Assembly: GCA_900470775.1 (NCBI GenBank) | Contig: UCBZ01000050.1 | Span: 1 to 64,000 of the forward strand | Direction: 5' to 3' | From: Hyphomicrobiales bacterium | GTDB taxonomy: Bacteria > Pseudomonadota > Alphaproteobacteria > Rhizobiales > Beijerinckiaceae | DNA length: 64,000 nucleotides | Shown here: positions 51,372 through 61,281 of the stretch, one piece after another | Numbering within the stretch: the stretch's first letter is position 1 | Layout of the letters: each line of letters starts with the position of its first letter | Notes under the pieces: generated by a model | Told to the model about the DNA's origin: nothing | Seen by the model: only the letters and a program-made list of their open reading frames with translations | Databases searched by the model: none | Made by a program: the position numbers and the translations under genes

Positions 51372-52147
51372 CCGCACTGCCGCTCGGGCGCCAGCCCCAG
51401 GCTCAAGCCTGGAGACCAGCTCCTCACCGCCTCGTGCTCGCGATCGTCCTTATCCTGCCGCTCGCCCTCAGCTTCGGCTCGCTGGCGGGCTTGGCGATCG
51501 GCCGCATCGCCGCACCGCTCACCTCCTATCGCGACCAGCGTCTCGCCGAGATCGCCTCAGACCTCGGCCGGGTCGACGGCGACTATTTGCTCGCCTCCGG
51601 CGATTCCCATGTCGTCCGCTGGCGTGCCCGCGAATTTTGCGGCCTGCCCGTGGTCAATGCCGGCGTCGATGGGGCAACCGCGGACGACACCAACGCACTG
51701 CTCGCGCAAATCGCGCTGCCGCGTCCGCCGCGCGCGATCATCCTCACGGTTGGCACCAATGACGCCAACCGTAAGCGCTTCCGTGACACACCCGACGCGG
51801 TGACCCGGTTTCGCCAGGGTTTTCGGCCGCTGTTGAGGCGGCTGTCCCATACGGCCGATCTGGTGGTCGTCACGGGCCTGCCCACCATCGATGTCAGGCA
51901 GGTCGAAGGGTTTTCGGCAGGGGCCGCCACCGCCATCACAGAGTCTGCCGAGGCCTCTTGCCGAGCGAGCCCCTCCTGCCGCATCGCCAAAAGCTTCAGC
52001 ACGGACGACGCCCTGACGGACGGGCTGCATCTCGCCGACTATGAGCGAGCCTATGACCGCATTGCCCCGGCGCTCTGCACGGCGCTCGCCGGCGGGCGAC
52101 CGCCCTCCCCGGCAGCAAGCCAGAACGCCGACGCAGGCAGGCCATGA
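51368..52147 (+). CDS. SGNH-type hydrolase, membrane-anchored
   Basis: This encodes 259 residues. After an N-terminal membrane anchor (about 22-45, LVLAIVLILPLALSFGSLAG) come the SGNH blocks: GDS in LLASGDSHVVRW (block I, nucleophilic Ser), a Gly in VNAGVDGATADDT (block II), VGTNDANRKRF (block III, GxND) and DGLHLADYERAYDRIAP (block V, Asp/His). The fold hydrolyses esters, often acetyl groups on polysaccharide or peptidoglycan. A periplasmic active site is expected from the anchor. Start ATG overlaps the preceding small membrane-protein gene. Confidence 0.85.
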   Translation: MTALPLGRQPQAQAWRPAPHRLVLAIVLILPLALSFGSLAGLAIGRIAAPLTSYRDQRLAEIASDLGRVDGDYLLASGDSHVVRWRAREFCGLPVVNAGVDGATADDTNALLAQIALPRPPRAIILTVGTNDANRKRFRDTPDAVTRFRQGFRPLLRRLSHTADLVVVTGLPTIDVRQVEGFSAGAATAITESAEASCRASPSCRIAKSFSTDDALTDGLHLADYERAYDRIAPALCTALAGGRPPSPAASQNADAGRP

Positions 52148-52242
52148 CGGATCGGTGCCGCCTCTGGATCGGCGCCGCCGGCCTCCTTATCTGAGGGCCG
52201 ACGCCACCGGCCCCCGGTGCGCAAGCATCAGCAGAGGCCTCC

Positions 52243-53247
52243 ATGGTCGCCATTTCCGTCCTCGACCTCGTTCCCGTTCGCGAAGGCCAGGAGGTGGGCG
52301 ACGCGCTCCGCTCCTCGATGGATCTCGCCCGCCATGTCGAAGCGCTCGGCTACACGCGCTACTGGGTCGCCGAGCACCACAACATGACCGGCATCGCCAG
52401 CGCCGCGACGTCCGTCGTGATCGGCCAGCTCGCCGCTGCGACGAAGACGATCCGCGTCGGCGCCGGCGGCATCATGCTGCCCAACCACGCGCCGCTGATC
52501 ATCGCCGAGCAGTTCGGCACGCTCGAAGCACTCTTTCCCGGCCGGATCGATCTCGGCCTCGGACGCGCGCCGGGCACCGACCAGATGACCATGCGGGCGA
52601 TGCGGCGCAGCCCGATGGCATCCGACCAGTTTCCGCAGGATGTCCTGGAGGTGCAGGCCTTCTTCGCGCCCGCAGGTCCCAATCAGGCGATCCAGGCCGT
52701 GCCCGGCGCCGGGCTGAATGTGCCGCTCTGGATCCTGGGCTCCAGCACGTTCGGCGCGCAACTCGCGGCCGAGCTCGGCCTGCCCTATGCCTTCGCCTCG
52801 CATTTTGCGCCCGACGCGCTGATGCAGGCGATGGCGATCTATCGCGAGCGCTTCAAGCCCTCCGAGCAGCTCGAAAAATCCTATGCCATGCCCGGCATCA
52901 ACGTCATCGCCGCCGAGACCGATGCCGAGGCGCGCTATCTCGCCACCTCGCTGCAGCAGCGCTTCGTCGGCATGGTCCGGGGCGCGCGCGGCAAGCTCCA
53001 GCCTCCGATCGACGACATCGAGACCTATTGGTCGCCGGCCGAGAAGGCGCATGTCTCTGGAATGCTGCGCTATGCCTTCATCGGTTCGCCCGAGACGCTG
53101 AAGCGCAGCCTCAGCGCCTTCATCGCAGCGACACAGGCCGATGAGATCATGGCAACCGCGCCGATCTTCGACCATGCGGCGCGAAAACGATCCTTTGAAA
53201 TCCTCGCCAGCATCGCGCCGGAGATCGGGGCGGCGAAAGCCGCCTGA
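52243..53247 (+). CDS. LLM-class (luciferase-like) flavin oxidoreductase
   Basis: This encodes 334 residues, a single-subunit luciferase-like monooxygenase. Visible are [40 protein letters not shown] (the WVAEHH motif), [36 protein letters not shown] and a C-terminal helical region. The family uses FMNH2 or F420H2; this group (MsnO8/YhbW-like) is FMN-type by motif. The natural substrate is unknown. It follows the SGNH gene by 95 bases and may be independently expressed. Confidence 0.9.
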   Translation: MVAISVLDLVPVREGQEVGDALRSSMDLARHVEALGYTRYWVAEHHNMTGIASAATSVVIGQLAAATKTIRVGAGGIMLPNHAPLIIAEQFGTLEALFPGRIDLGLGRAPGTDQMTMRAMRRSPMASDQFPQDVLEVQAFFAPAGPNQAIQAVPGAGLNVPLWILGSSTFGAQLAAELGLPYAFASHFAPDALMQAMAIYRERFKPSEQLEKSYAMPGINVIAAETDAEARYLATSLQQRFVGMVRGARGKLQPPIDDIETYWSPAEKAHVSGMLRYAFIGSPETLKRSLSAFIAATQADEIMATAPIFDHAARKRSFEILASIAPEIGAAKAA

Positions 53248-53317
53248 GATCGGCGGAACTTCCACCTCGTCGTGGCGTTGGCCGGGTTTCCATGCTGCAA
53301 TGCACCCGGGGGCGACC

Positions 53318-54139
53318 ATGAAACTCAACGTGTCGGCGACGCTGACCTATGGCTTCGAGAGCGACACGCAGGTGATCGCGGCGATCGAGGCCGCGCGCTC
53401 GCCCGACCAGATCATCATCTCCGAAAGCCTGGTGATCTCGCCCGATGCTGTCCTCGTCCGCGATCAGGACCCGGTGACGGGCGAGCGCCGCTTCCGCACC
53501 GCCCTCTCCGGCCAGGTCCAGATCAGCTATCAGGCGCTGGTCGACAACGGCAAGCGCATCCCGCTCGTGCCCTATGCCCGCCAGCACGATTGGTCGGAGC
53601 TGCCGCAGGACGTGCTGCCCTATCTGCTGCCGAGCCGGTTCTCGCCCTCCGACGAGTTCATGCGCTTCGCCCAGCGAGAGTTCTGCGAGATCGAGGCCGG
53701 CGGCGCCCGCATCCTCGCCGTGCTCGACTGGCTGCATGAGCATCTCGACTACGTCCACGGCGTCAGCCACGCCCAGACCACAGCCGAGCAGACCTTCATC
53801 GATCGGGCCGGCGTCTGCCGCGACTTCAGCCATCTCGGAATCGCGCTGACCCGCGCGCTGAACATCCCCGCCCGCGCCGTCAGCGCCTATGCACTCGACC
53901 TCGACCCGCCGGATTTCCACGCGATCTTCGAAGTCTATCTCAATGGCGGCTGGTGGCTCGTCGACCCGACGCAGCTCGCGCCGGTCGAGGGCATCGTCCG
54001 CATCGCCAGCGGCCGCGACGCCGCCGACATCGCCTTCCTGACCAGCCAGTTCAACTGCCAGTGTCTGAACCAGTCGATTACAGTGACGCGCGCCCAGGAT
54101 GATGCTGGCAGTGACGATGCCGGGCTGCAGGCCGCGTGA
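53318..54139 (+). CDS. Transglutaminase-like family protein
   Basis: This encodes 273 residues. The transglutaminase core has the catalytic Cys in TFIDRAGVCRDFSHLGIALT, His in PPDFHAIFEVYLNGGWWLVDPT and the Asp of that last motif. An N-terminal beta domain (about 1-90) precedes it, as in many bacterial members. These enzymes are usually cysteine peptidases or amidases rather than cross-linkers. GGGGGCG precedes ATG 53318. It has no signal peptide and so is cytoplasmic. It converges on the sit operon. Confidence 0.88.
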   Translation: MKLNVSATLTYGFESDTQVIAAIEAARSPDQIIISESLVISPDAVLVRDQDPVTGERRFRTALSGQVQISYQALVDNGKRIPLVPYARQHDWSELPQDVLPYLLPSRFSPSDEFMRFAQREFCEIEAGGARILAVLDWLHEHLDYVHGVSHAQTTAEQTFIDRAGVCRDFSHLGIALTRALNIPARAVSAYALDLDPPDFHAIFEVYLNGGWWLVDPTQLAPVEGIVRIASGRDAADIAFLTSQFNCQCLNQSITVTRAQDDAGSDDAGLQAA

Positions 54140-54154
54140 TCGGGCAGGAACTGA

Positions 54155-54997
54155 TCAGGCGAGTGCCGCGCGCCTCGCCGAACGGCGCAAGTTGAGCCCA
54201 AGCGCGATCAGGAAGAACACCGCCTGCACCACGACGATGCATGGGCCGGTCGCCCCGTCGAGATGATAGCTCAGAATCGTCCCGATCACGCTCGACACGG
54301 TCGCCGCCGTAACGGCGACCGCCAGCATCGCGTCGAAGCGCCGCGTCGTCAGGAAGCCGATGGCGCCGGGCGCGATCAGCATGGCGACGACGAGGATGAT
54401 GCCGACCGCCTTGAGCGCCGCGACGATGGTCAGCGCCAGCAGCATCAGCAGGCCGAAGTTCAGCAGGCGCACCGGCAGGCCGATCGCACGGGCATGGGCC
54501 GGATCGAAGGCGAGCAGCAGGAAGTCGCGGCGCTTGGCCAGCATCACCGCAATCGTCGGCACCGCGATCGCCGCCGTCTCGGCGATATCCTCCCAGCGCA
54601 CGCCGAGCATGTTGCCGAACAGCACGTGCAGCAGGTGCTGGTCGCTGTCGACCTTGACGAACATCACCAGACCGAGCGCGAACATGCCGGAGAAGACGAT
54701 GCCCATCACCGTGTCCTCCTTCACCCGGCTGTTCTCCTTGAGATAGCCGATAGACAGCGCGCAGCCGAGGCCCGCGACGAAGGCACCCGCCGCCAGCGGC
54801 AGGCCAGCGACCTGCGCCAGCACGATGCCCGGCAGCACCGCATGCGAGACCGCATCGCCCATCAGCGACCAGCCCTTGAGGATCAGGAAGCAGGACAAGA
54901 CCGCGCAGACGACGCCGACCAGCACCGCGACGACAAGGCCGCGCTGCATGAATTCATGCGCTAGCGGCGCGATCAGCCAGGTTTCGATGAGGTTCAT
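54155..54997 (-). CDS. sitD: Manganese/iron ABC transporter permease SitD
   Basis: This encodes 280 residues with about eight spans of the ABC-3 metal permease family ([78 protein letters not shown]). It pairs with SitC to form the channel. Its ATG overlaps the sitC stop by 4 bases. It is the last gene of the sitABCD operon. Confidence 0.9.
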   Translation of the reverse strand: MNLIETWLIAPLAHEFMQRGLVVAVLVGVVCAVLSCFLILKGWSLMGDAVSHAVLPGIVLAQVAGLPLAAGAFVAGLGCALSIGYLKENSRVKEDTVMGIVFSGMFALGLVMFVKVDSDQHLLHVLFGNMLGVRWEDIAETAAIAVPTIAVMLAKRRDFLLLAFDPAHARAIGLPVRLLNFGLLMLLALTIVAALKAVGIILVVAMLIAPGAIGFLTTRRFDAMLAVAVTAATVSSVIGTILSYHLDGATGPCIVVVQAVFFLIALGLNLRRSARRAALA

Positions 54998-55854
54998 GGC
55001 GCCGACTCCGACACGGCGCGCGCCGCACGGGCGGCCGCGAGCCGGCCATGCTTGGGCGCGAAGACGAAGGCGAGCAGGAACAGGATGGTCTGAAACACCA
55101 CGATCAGCCCGCCGGTTGAACCGTCCAGGAAATAGCTCGCATAGGCGCCCGCCGCGCTGGTGACGACGCCGAGTCCGACTGCGATCCAGATCAGCCGGCC
55201 GAAGCGGTCGCTCAGCAGATAGGCCGTGGCGCCCGGCGTGATCACCATCGCGATCACCAGCACCGCCCCGACCGTCTGCAGCGCCGCAACCGTACAGGCG
55301 CTGAGCAGCACGAAGAACAGGATCTTCAGCCGCATCGGCGACAGGCCCACCGCACGCGCTTGGTTCTCATCGAAGAAGACCAGCATCAGGTCGCGCCAGC
55401 GCGCCACCAGCACGACGAGCGAAACAGCGGCGATGATCGCGACCTGGATCACGTCCTCGTCGGATATGCCGAGGATGTTGCCGAGCACGATCGACTGGAC
55501 GTTGACCGAGGTCGGATTGATCGAGACGATCAGGAGCCCCGCCGCGAAGAAGGTGGTGAAGACGATGCCGATGACGGCGTCCTCGCGCAGTTGCGTGCGC
55601 ACCCTGACCAAGGCCATGGCGAGTGCCGCCAGCAACCCCGAGAAGAAGGCGCCGGCCGCATAGGGCACCTTGAGCAGATAGGCCAGCGCAACGCCGGGCA
55701 CGATCGCATGCGCCAGCGCGTCGCCCATCAGCGACCAGCCCTTCAGCATCAGGAAGCAGGACAGGAAGGCGCAGACCCCACCGACCAGCGCCGAGACCCA
55801 GATCGCCTTGACCATGTATTGATAGCCGAACGGCTCGAGCAGCAGCTCGATCAT
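54994..55854 (-). CDS. sitC: Manganese/iron ABC transporter permease SitC
   Basis: This encodes 286 residues, related to SitD across its length ([82 protein letters not shown]). It has about eight membrane spans. It overlaps sitB and sitD by 4 bases on each side, so the order A-B-C-D is translationally coupled. With SitD it transports Mn2+ (possibly Fe2+) inward. Confidence 0.9.
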   Translation of the reverse strand: MIELLLEPFGYQYMVKAIWVSALVGGVCAFLSCFLMLKGWSLMGDALAHAIVPGVALAYLLKVPYAAGAFFSGLLAALAMALVRVRTQLREDAVIGIVFTTFFAAGLLIVSINPTSVNVQSIVLGNILGISDEDVIQVAIIAAVSLVVLVARWRDLMLVFFDENQARAVGLSPMRLKILFFVLLSACTVAALQTVGAVLVIAMVITPGATAYLLSDRFGRLIWIAVGLGVVTSAAGAYASYFLDGSTGGLIVVFQTILFLLAFVFAPKHGRLAAARAARAVSESAP

Positions 55855-56786
55855 GGCGCCGGATCCTTCTCACCATCCGTCTTTGCGCCATTCGTCTTGC
55901 CGGGAGCCAGCGTCTCGCTTTCCCGCTTGCCGTAGAGCACGAGCGGGCGTTCGTCGTCGGTGATGACGGTGACGTGGCGCTGGTCGTCATCATCATGCAG
56001 ATCGGCGCCGCCGAGGCGGAAATGCCTGAGCGCGCCGCCGAAGGCGCGCTGGAGATTGTCATGGGTGAAGGTCGTCTGCGTCGGCCCGGCCGCCAGAACC
56101 GTTCTGTTGATGATCACCACCTGGTCGCAGAAATCCGGGATCGAGCCGAGATTATGCGTCGAGACCAGCATCAGCCTGCCTTCCGCCCGCAACTCCCGCA
56201 TCAGCGCGACGATCGCATCCTCGGTCTTGACGTCGACGCCGGTAAAGGGCTCGTCGAGCAGGATGACCTGCCCGCCCTGCGCCAGCGCCCGCGCCAGGAA
56301 GACGCGCTTGCGCTGCCCGCCCGACAATTCGCCGATCTGGCGCTTGCGGAACTCCAGCATGTTGACGCGGGTCAGCGCCTGCTCGACCGCCTCGCGATCG
56401 GCCTGGCCTGCTATGCGCAGAAAGCCCATATGGCCGTAGCGGCCCATCATCACCACGTCCTCGACCAGGACGGGAAAGCTCCAGTCGACCTCCTCGGCCT
56501 GCGGCACATAGGCGACGAGCCCGCGCTTCAAAGCCTGGCGCACCGGCAGGCCGGCGATCGAGACCGAGCCCCGCGCCGGCTTGAGGAAGCCCATCAGAGT
56601 CTTGAACAGCGTCGACTTGCCGGAACCGTTGATGCCGACGAGCGCGCAGATCGTGCCGGCACCGAGCGCGAAGGAGGCATCGTTCACTGCGGTGACGCCG
56701 TTACCGTAGCGCACCGTGACACCTTCGACGACGATGGAGGGCTTCACATCGGCAGAGCCCGGCAGGCCAGTCGTAGAGATATTCAC
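55851..56786 (-). CDS. sitB: Manganese/iron ABC transporter ATP-binding protein SitB
   Basis: This encodes 311 residues. Walker A is [12 protein letters not shown], the Q-loop PQAEEVDW (the metal-transporter form), signature [17 protein letters not shown], Walker [13 protein letters not shown] and H-loop STHNL. Beyond the ATPase fold (about 1-245) is a 60-residue C-terminal tail with [20 protein letters not shown], then a Lys/Asp-rich end. This His/Asp cluster is unusual for SitB and could bind metal as an internal sensor (inference). Confidence 0.9.
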   Translation of the reverse strand: MNISTTGLPGSADVKPSIVVEGVTVRYGNGVTAVNDASFALGAGTICALVGINGSGKSTLFKTLMGFLKPARGSVSIAGLPVRQALKRGLVAYVPQAEEVDWSFPVLVEDVVMMGRYGHMGFLRIAGQADREAVEQALTRVNMLEFRKRQIGELSGGQRKRVFLARALAQGGQVILLDEPFTGVDVKTEDAIVALMRELRAEGRLMLVSTHNLGSIPDFCDQVVIINRTVLAAGPTQTTFTHDNLQRAFGGALRHFRLGGADLHDDDDQRHVTVITDDERPLVLYGKRESETLAPGKTNGAKTDGEKDPAP

Positions 56787-57694
56787 TGACGGAAACCCTT
56801 GGCGATCGTGTCGACCGTGACTTCGAGCAGCTTGAGATAGGTCGGCACCGGTCCGTCCTCGCCCGAAAGCGAATCGACGTAGAGCACACCGCCATAGGTG
56901 GCGCCGGTCTCCCGGGCGACCTGCCTGGCCGCCTTGTCGGAGATCGTGCTTTCGCTGAACAGGGCCGGGATCTTGTTCTTGCGCACGAGGTCGATCAGCC
57001 GGCGCACCTGCTGCGGCGTGCCCTGCTGGTCGGCATTGATCGGCCAGAGATAGGCTTCGCGCCAGCCATAGTCGCGGGTGAGATAGCTGAAGGCGCCCTC
57101 GCTGGAAACGAGCCAGCGCTTGTCGGCAGGCACCTTGTCGAGACGCGCGCGCAGCGGCGCATCGACGGCCCTGATCTTGTCCGAATAAGCCTTGGCGTTG
57201 GCGGCATAGGTAGCGGCCTGGGCCGGATCGGCCTCAGCCATCGCCTTGCGGATGTTCTCGACATAGATCAGCGCGCTCTGCGTCGACATCCAGGCATGCG
57301 GGTTCGGCTTGCCTTCATAGGGCCCCTCCTTGATGCCCATCGGGACGATGCCCTCGGTCACGACCGCGCTCTTCACGTTCTTGACGTTCTCGAAGAAGCG
57401 CTCGAACCAGCGTTCGAGGTTCATCCCGTTCCAGAGCACGAGATCGGCCGACTGCGCCTTCACCACATCGAGCGGCGTCGGCTGGTAGTCATGGATTTCG
57501 GCGCCGGGCTTGGTGATCGATTCGACGATCGCGGCATTGCCGGCGACGTTCTGGGCGATGTCCTGGATCACCGTGAAGGTGGTCACGACGCGCAGTTTCT
57601 TGTCTTGCGCCAGCGCGACCCCCGACCCCATCGCCAATCCGCCCGCCAACAGCGCGGCGGCACTCAAGCTCATGAAAAATCGACGCGAACGCAT
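56783..57694 (-). CDS. sitA: Manganese/iron ABC transporter binding protein SitA
   Basis: This encodes 303 residues of the cluster A-I metal-binding family. A signal peptide (about 1-29, [20 protein letters not shown]) precedes [20 protein letters not shown]. Metal ligands are His in [12 protein letters not shown], His in [11 protein letters not shown], Glu in [15 protein letters not shown] and Asp in [15 protein letters not shown]. The Glu at the third position fits Mn/Fe rather than Zn (usually His). ATG 57694 follows AGGAGA. It is divergent from mur, with Mur-type boxes between. Confidence 0.92.
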   Translation of the reverse strand: MRSRRFFMSLSAAALLAGGLAMGSGVALAQDKKLRVVTTFTVIQDIAQNVAGNAAIVESITKPGAEIHDYQPTPLDVVKAQSADLVLWNGMNLERWFERFFENVKNVKSAVVTEGIVPMGIKEGPYEGKPNPHAWMSTQSALIYVENIRKAMAEADPAQAATYAANAKAYSDKIRAVDAPLRARLDKVPADKRWLVSSEGAFSYLTRDYGWREAYLWPINADQQGTPQQVRRLIDLVRKNKIPALFSESTISDKAARQVARETGATYGGVLYVDSLSGEDGPVPTYLKLLEVTVDTIAKGFRQ

Positions 57695-57732
57695 GCGGTC
57701 TCCTGTCGGATGTCCAATCATGCCATCACGCT

Positions 57733-57780
57733 ATTGCAACGCACTTGCATCTGTCAATGCAGTTGCGAGTTATTTGCAAT
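57733..57780. promoter_or_regulatory. Two Mur-type boxes between sitA and mur
   Basis: TGCAA-CGCAC-TTGCA (57735-57749) is a perfect inverted repeat, and TGCGA-GTTAT-TTGCA (57764-57778) is a second with one mismatch and the same 5-base spacing. They resemble the rhizobial Mur-responsive sequence with TTGCAA-type arms. They lie 41 bases and more upstream of sitA, in the position expected for manganese-dependent repression. Confidence 0.6.
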
Positions 57781-57824
57781 AAGGAGTTTTTGCAAATGCC
57801 TCTCAGAATTGCTATGCCGGCGAC

Positions 57825-58277
57825 ATGACGGGTATCGAGCAGCGCGTGGCCGGCTTCGAGGGCCAACTCAGGGATGCCGGGCTGCGGATGACGCAGCAGC
57901 GCCGGCTGATCCTGCGCGTGCTCGCCGAGGCTGACGATCACCCCGACGCCAAGGGCATCTTCACCCGCGCCTTCGCGCATGATCCGACGCTCTCGCTCTC
58001 CACGGTCTATCGCACCATGAAGCTGCTGGAGACGCAAGGCGCGATCGAGCGCCACGCCTTCGAGGACGGCGTCTCGCGCTACGAGCACGCCGGCCAGGAG
58101 CATCACGACCACCTGATCGACGTCGAAAGCGGCGAGGTGATCGAGTTCTCCTCGGATGCGATCGAGGAACTCCAGCGCCGCATCGCCGCCGAGCTCGGCT
58201 ATGAACTCGTCCGCCACCGGCTGGAGCTCTACGGTCGCAAGAAGCGCCCAGGCGCCTCGCGCGGCAAGAAGGGCTAG
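57825..58277 (+). CDS. mur: Fur-family regulator, Mur type
   Basis: This encodes 150 residues. The winged helix is LRDAGLRMTQQRRLILRVLA to STVYRTMKLLETQGAIERHA. The metal site has HAGQEHHDHLIDVESGEVIEF: the HHDH motif is present but the CxxC pair found in many Fur and Zur proteins is absent, as is normal for rhizobial Mur. Divergent from sitABCD, it probably represses it with manganese. Its TAG shares the palindromic CTAG with the stop of the convergent glutathionyl-hydroquinone reductase gene. Confidence 0.85.
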   Translation: MTGIEQRVAGFEGQLRDAGLRMTQQRRLILRVLAEADDHPDAKGIFTRAFAHDPTLSLSTVYRTMKLLETQGAIERHAFEDGVSRYEHAGQEHHDHLIDVESGEVIEFSSDAIEELQRRIAAELGYELVRHRLELYGRKKRPGASRGKKG

Positions 58278-59236
58278 CCGCTCACCAGATCCGACAGATC
58301 CGGCCCCACCGGCACGATGCCCGTCGGATTGATGGTGCGGTGGCTCTCGTAATAGTGCCGCTTGATGTGCCCGAGATCGACCGTGCCGGCGACGCCCTCG
58401 ACCTGGAACAGCGCCCGCAGATAAGCGCTCAGCCGCGGATAATCGGCGATCCGCCGGATATTGCACTTGAAATGCCCGACATAGACGGCGTCGAACCGGA
58501 TCAGTGTGGTGAACAGCCGCCAGTCGGCCTCGGTGATTGCATCGCCGGTCAGGAAGCGGCGCGTTTCCAGCCGCTCCTCGAGCCAGTCGAGCGTCGCAAA
58601 CAGCGGCCCGACCGCCTCCTCATAGGCAGTCTGCGTCGTCGCGAAGCCGGCCTTGTAGACGCCGTTGTTGACGGTCCCGTAGATGCGCTCGTTCAGCGCG
58701 TCGATCTCGGCGCGCAGTGCCGGCGGATAATAGTCGCCTGGCTTCGCGCCGATCCCGTCGAAGGCCGCGTTGAACATCCGGATGATCTCGGAGGATTCGT
58801 TGCTGACGATCGTGCCGGTCCGCTTGTCCCAGAGCACGGGCACGGTGACGCGGCCGGTATAATGCGGGTCGGCACGGGTATAGACCTCGTGCAGAAAGCC
58901 CGCCCCGCCGATCGGATCGGGCACGACGCCCTCGCCGGACGCGAAGGTCCAGCCCTTGTCGAGCATCAGCCAGTGCACGACCGAGACGTCGATCATCGCC
59001 TCCAGCCCCTTGAGCGCGCGCAGGATCAGCGTCCGATGCGCCCAGGGGCAGGCCAGCGAGACATAGAGATGATAGCGCCCGGCCTCGGCTTGAAAGCCGC
59101 CCCTACCACTCGGGCCGGGCGCGCCGTCAGGCGTCACCCAGTTGCGGAAGGCGCTGTCCTGCCGCACGAAGCGCCCGCCACTTTTGGCGGTGTCGTACCA
59201 CTGGTCGTGCCAGTGCCCGTCGACGAGCAGGCCCAT
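58274..59236 (-). CDS. Glutathionyl-hydroquinone reductase (Xi-class GST)
   Basis: This encodes 320 residues. The catalytic motif CPWAHR follows SLACPWAHRTLILRALKG, with TVPVLWDKRTGTIVSNESSEIIRMF (glutathione site) and the long C-terminal helical domain with NNGVYKAGFATTQTAYE and GHIKRHYYESHRTINPTGIVPVGP. These YqjG/PcpF-type enzymes reduce glutathionyl-hydroquinones formed during quinone detoxification. The 320-residue length matches the class. It is convergent with mur. Confidence 0.92.
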   Translation of the reverse strand: MGLLVDGHWHDQWYDTAKSGGRFVRQDSAFRNWVTPDGAPGPSGRGGFQAEAGRYHLYVSLACPWAHRTLILRALKGLEAMIDVSVVHWLMLDKGWTFASGEGVVPDPIGGAGFLHEVYTRADPHYTGRVTVPVLWDKRTGTIVSNESSEIIRMFNAAFDGIGAKPGDYYPPALRAEIDALNERIYGTVNNGVYKAGFATTQTAYEEAVGPLFATLDWLEERLETRRFLTGDAITEADWRLFTTLIRFDAVYVGHFKCNIRRIADYPRLSAYLRALFQVEGVAGTVDLGHIKRHYYESHRTINPTGIVPVGPDLSDLVSG

Positions 59237-59256
59237 CGCAATTCCTCTTCGCAGCC

Positions 59257-59532
59257 TCAGCCGTCGATGATGTCGTTATATTCCGGATGTTTCGCGGCCC
59301 AGCCCTGCATGAAGGTGCAGCGCAGTACCGCCTTGCGGCCGCTCGTCCGGATCAGCTCGAAAACGCCATGCGCCAATCGCGAGCCGACGCCCTGCCCCGC
59401 CAGCGCCTGCGGCACCTCGGTATGAACCAGCACGATCCTCTCGCCCTCAACCCTGTAGGCGGCGATCGCGGTGCCATCCGGCAGCGCGAGTTCGAAACGG
59501 TTCTCCGCCGGGTTGTCGATGACCTGGTCCAT
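59257..59532 (-). CDS. GNAT-like N-acetyltransferase (short YidJ type)
   Basis: This encodes 91 residues. The acyl-CoA motif is QALAGQGVGSRLAHGVFELI and the C-terminal segment CTFMQGWAAKHPEYNDII is the signature of the small Gcn5-like family (uncharacterised N-acetyltransferases). ATG 59532 is chosen because AGGA lies six bases before it; ATG 59538 would abut that site. The substrate is unknown. It follows the OpgG/D gene by 29 bases on the same strand and precedes the glutathionyl-hydroquinone reductase gene. Confidence 0.8.
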   Translation of the reverse strand: MDQVIDNPAENRFELALPDGTAIAAYRVEGERIVLVHTEVPQALAGQGVGSRLAHGVFELIRTSGRKAVLRCTFMQGWAAKHPEYNDIIDG

Positions 59533-59561
59533 GTTCATTCCTTTTTGCCGGATGGCCGCCC

Positions 59562-61151
59562 TCAGACCTCGGCCCGCCACGGATAGCTCCAGGTCTCGGT
59601 CAGCGTCTTTTCGCCGCTTTTGAGGAAGGCGCGCATTTCGGCGAGTTGCCCCGGCTCGACGACGATGTCGATGAAGGCGCGAAACCCTTGCGTCTTCGGG
59701 TTTGGCACGATGAAGGCACGGTCGATCCGGCCATAGGCGATCGAGGGCACGATCTCGACCTTTTCCGGCTGGCGCAGGTGATAGTCGAGGTCGCCACCGG
59801 CGAAATCGACGATGAAGCGCCGCGCTCCCGCTGGCACCGGCTCGCCCGACCCAAGCGCCTTCGGCCGTGCCTGATAGGTGTTGATGATGCGCCCGCCCGG
59901 ATGCAGGTCGTTCGAATCCATCATCGCGGTCAGCTTGTAGCCAAAAGAAAATTCGCGGCCGGGCTCCAGCGGCGTCTTCGGCGCCCAGAGCGCGACGATG
60001 TTGTCATTGGTCTCGTCGGTCGTGGGGATCTCGATCAGCTCGACCGCGCCCTCGCCCCAGTCGCCCTGCGGCTCGATCCAGTAGGACGGGCGCAGTTCAT
60101 AGGTCAGGTCGAGATCCTGATAGTGCTCGAAGACGCGGTCGCGCTGCATCAGCCCAAAGCCCCGGACATTGCGCTCAACGAAGGAGGAGACCGCCTGCTG
60201 CCGGGGGTTGCGCAGCGGCCGCCAGATCCACTCGCCGGTGCCGGAATGGATCATCAGCCCGTCCGAATCATGCAGCTCGGTGCGGAAATCGTCATGGATC
60301 CGCCGGTCGTTCTCGCCGGTGAAAAACATCGAAGTCAGTGGCGCCAGGCCGAGCCTCTCGATCGGCTTGCGCGGGAACAAGGTCGCCCCGACATCGACCA
60401 CGGAATCGACATCCGGGTAGATATGGAAGCGGTAGGCCCCCGTCACGGAGGCTGAATCGAGCAGGGCATAGACCGTGACGCGCTCGGCGTTGGCAGCGGG
60501 CGCCTCGACCCAGAACTCCCGGAACATCGGGAACTCCTCCCCGCCCGGCACGCCGGCGCCGATCGCAAGCCCCCGCGCCGACAGGCCGTAGCGCTGCTCG
60601 CGGCCGAGCACCCGGAAATAGCTCGCGCCGATGAAGGAGATCAGCTCGTCATAGATGCGTGGATCGTTAAGCGGGTAATGCAGCCGGAAACCGGCAAACC
60701 CGAGATTGACCGGCAGCGGCTTGTCGAACTTGACCCGGCCCTGGTCGAACAGGTTCGCCGAGTAGGGCACCGGCGTCGGCACGCCGTCGCGCACGACATT
60801 GACCGCGACGGGGCGCGTGAACAGGAAGCCCGGATGGAACATCTGCATCCGGAACGGCGAGCCGTTCTGGGCGAGCAGCGCACGATCCGGCCGGAAGCGG
60901 ATGTCGCGCCAGGAATCGAAATCCAGCCGCGCCAGCGGTTCGGGCAGGTTCGGGCCGGGATCATAGGGGACGGCCGCGATCTCGCGGGCTCGGCGCACCA
61001 CCTCCTCGAAGCCGAAGCGCGGCTGCGGCGGCTCGGCGGAAGGTTCGGCCTGCGGCGCGGGTTGCTGCGCCAGCAGGACGGACGGAGCCGTCGAGAGGCT
61101 CAGCGCGGCTGAAAGCCCCGCCAGGACACGGCGGCGGTTCGTGAAGGTCAT
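59562..61151 (-). CDS. Periplasmic glucan biosynthesis protein (OpgG/OpgD family)
   Basis: This encodes 529 residues. The N-terminus (1-32, MTFTNRRRVLAGLSAALSLS) has a twin-arginine motif, as in OpgD, rather than a plain Sec signal. The MdoG domain shows RFGFEEVVRRAREIAAVPYD, the RFRPDRALL region, FRMQMFHPGFLF and a C-terminal Ig-like domain. It builds or modifies osmoregulated periplasmic glucans; the glucosyltransferase OpgH is not in this window. ATG 61151 is preferred over a start 16 codons earlier. Confidence 0.88.
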   Translation of the reverse strand: MTFTNRRRVLAGLSAALSLSTAPSVLLAQQPAPQAEPSAEPPQPRFGFEEVVRRAREIAAVPYDPGPNLPEPLARLDFDSWRDIRFRPDRALLAQNGSPFRMQMFHPGFLFTRPVAVNVVRDGVPTPVPYSANLFDQGRVKFDKPLPVNLGFAGFRLHYPLNDPRIYDELISFIGASYFRVLGREQRYGLSARGLAIGAGVPGGEEFPMFREFWVEAPAANAERVTVYALLDSASVTGAYRFHIYPDVDSVVDVGATLFPRKPIERLGLAPLTSMFFTGENDRRIHDDFRTELHDSDGLMIHSGTGEWIWRPLRNPRQQAVSSFVERNVRGFGLMQRDRVFEHYQDLDLTYELRPSYWIEPQGDWGEGAVELIEIPTTDETNDNIVALWAPKTPLEPGREFSFGYKLTAMMDSNDLHPGGRIINTYQARPKALGSGEPVPAGARRFIVDFAGGDLDYHLRQPEKVEIVPSIAYGRIDRAFIVPNPKTQGFRAFIDIVVEPGQLAEMRAFLKSGEKTLTETWSYPWRAEV

Positions 61152-61281
61152 GCTGGGTCCGTCGTCTGGTCTTGGCCGCCGTCGGAGGCGGATTGTCAAA
61201 GGCTTGCCTGCCAGTGACTTAGGCGAGGAATTGGGGCCGGTCTAGGGCGGGATCGCCCGAGGGGACGGCACCAGACGACGC

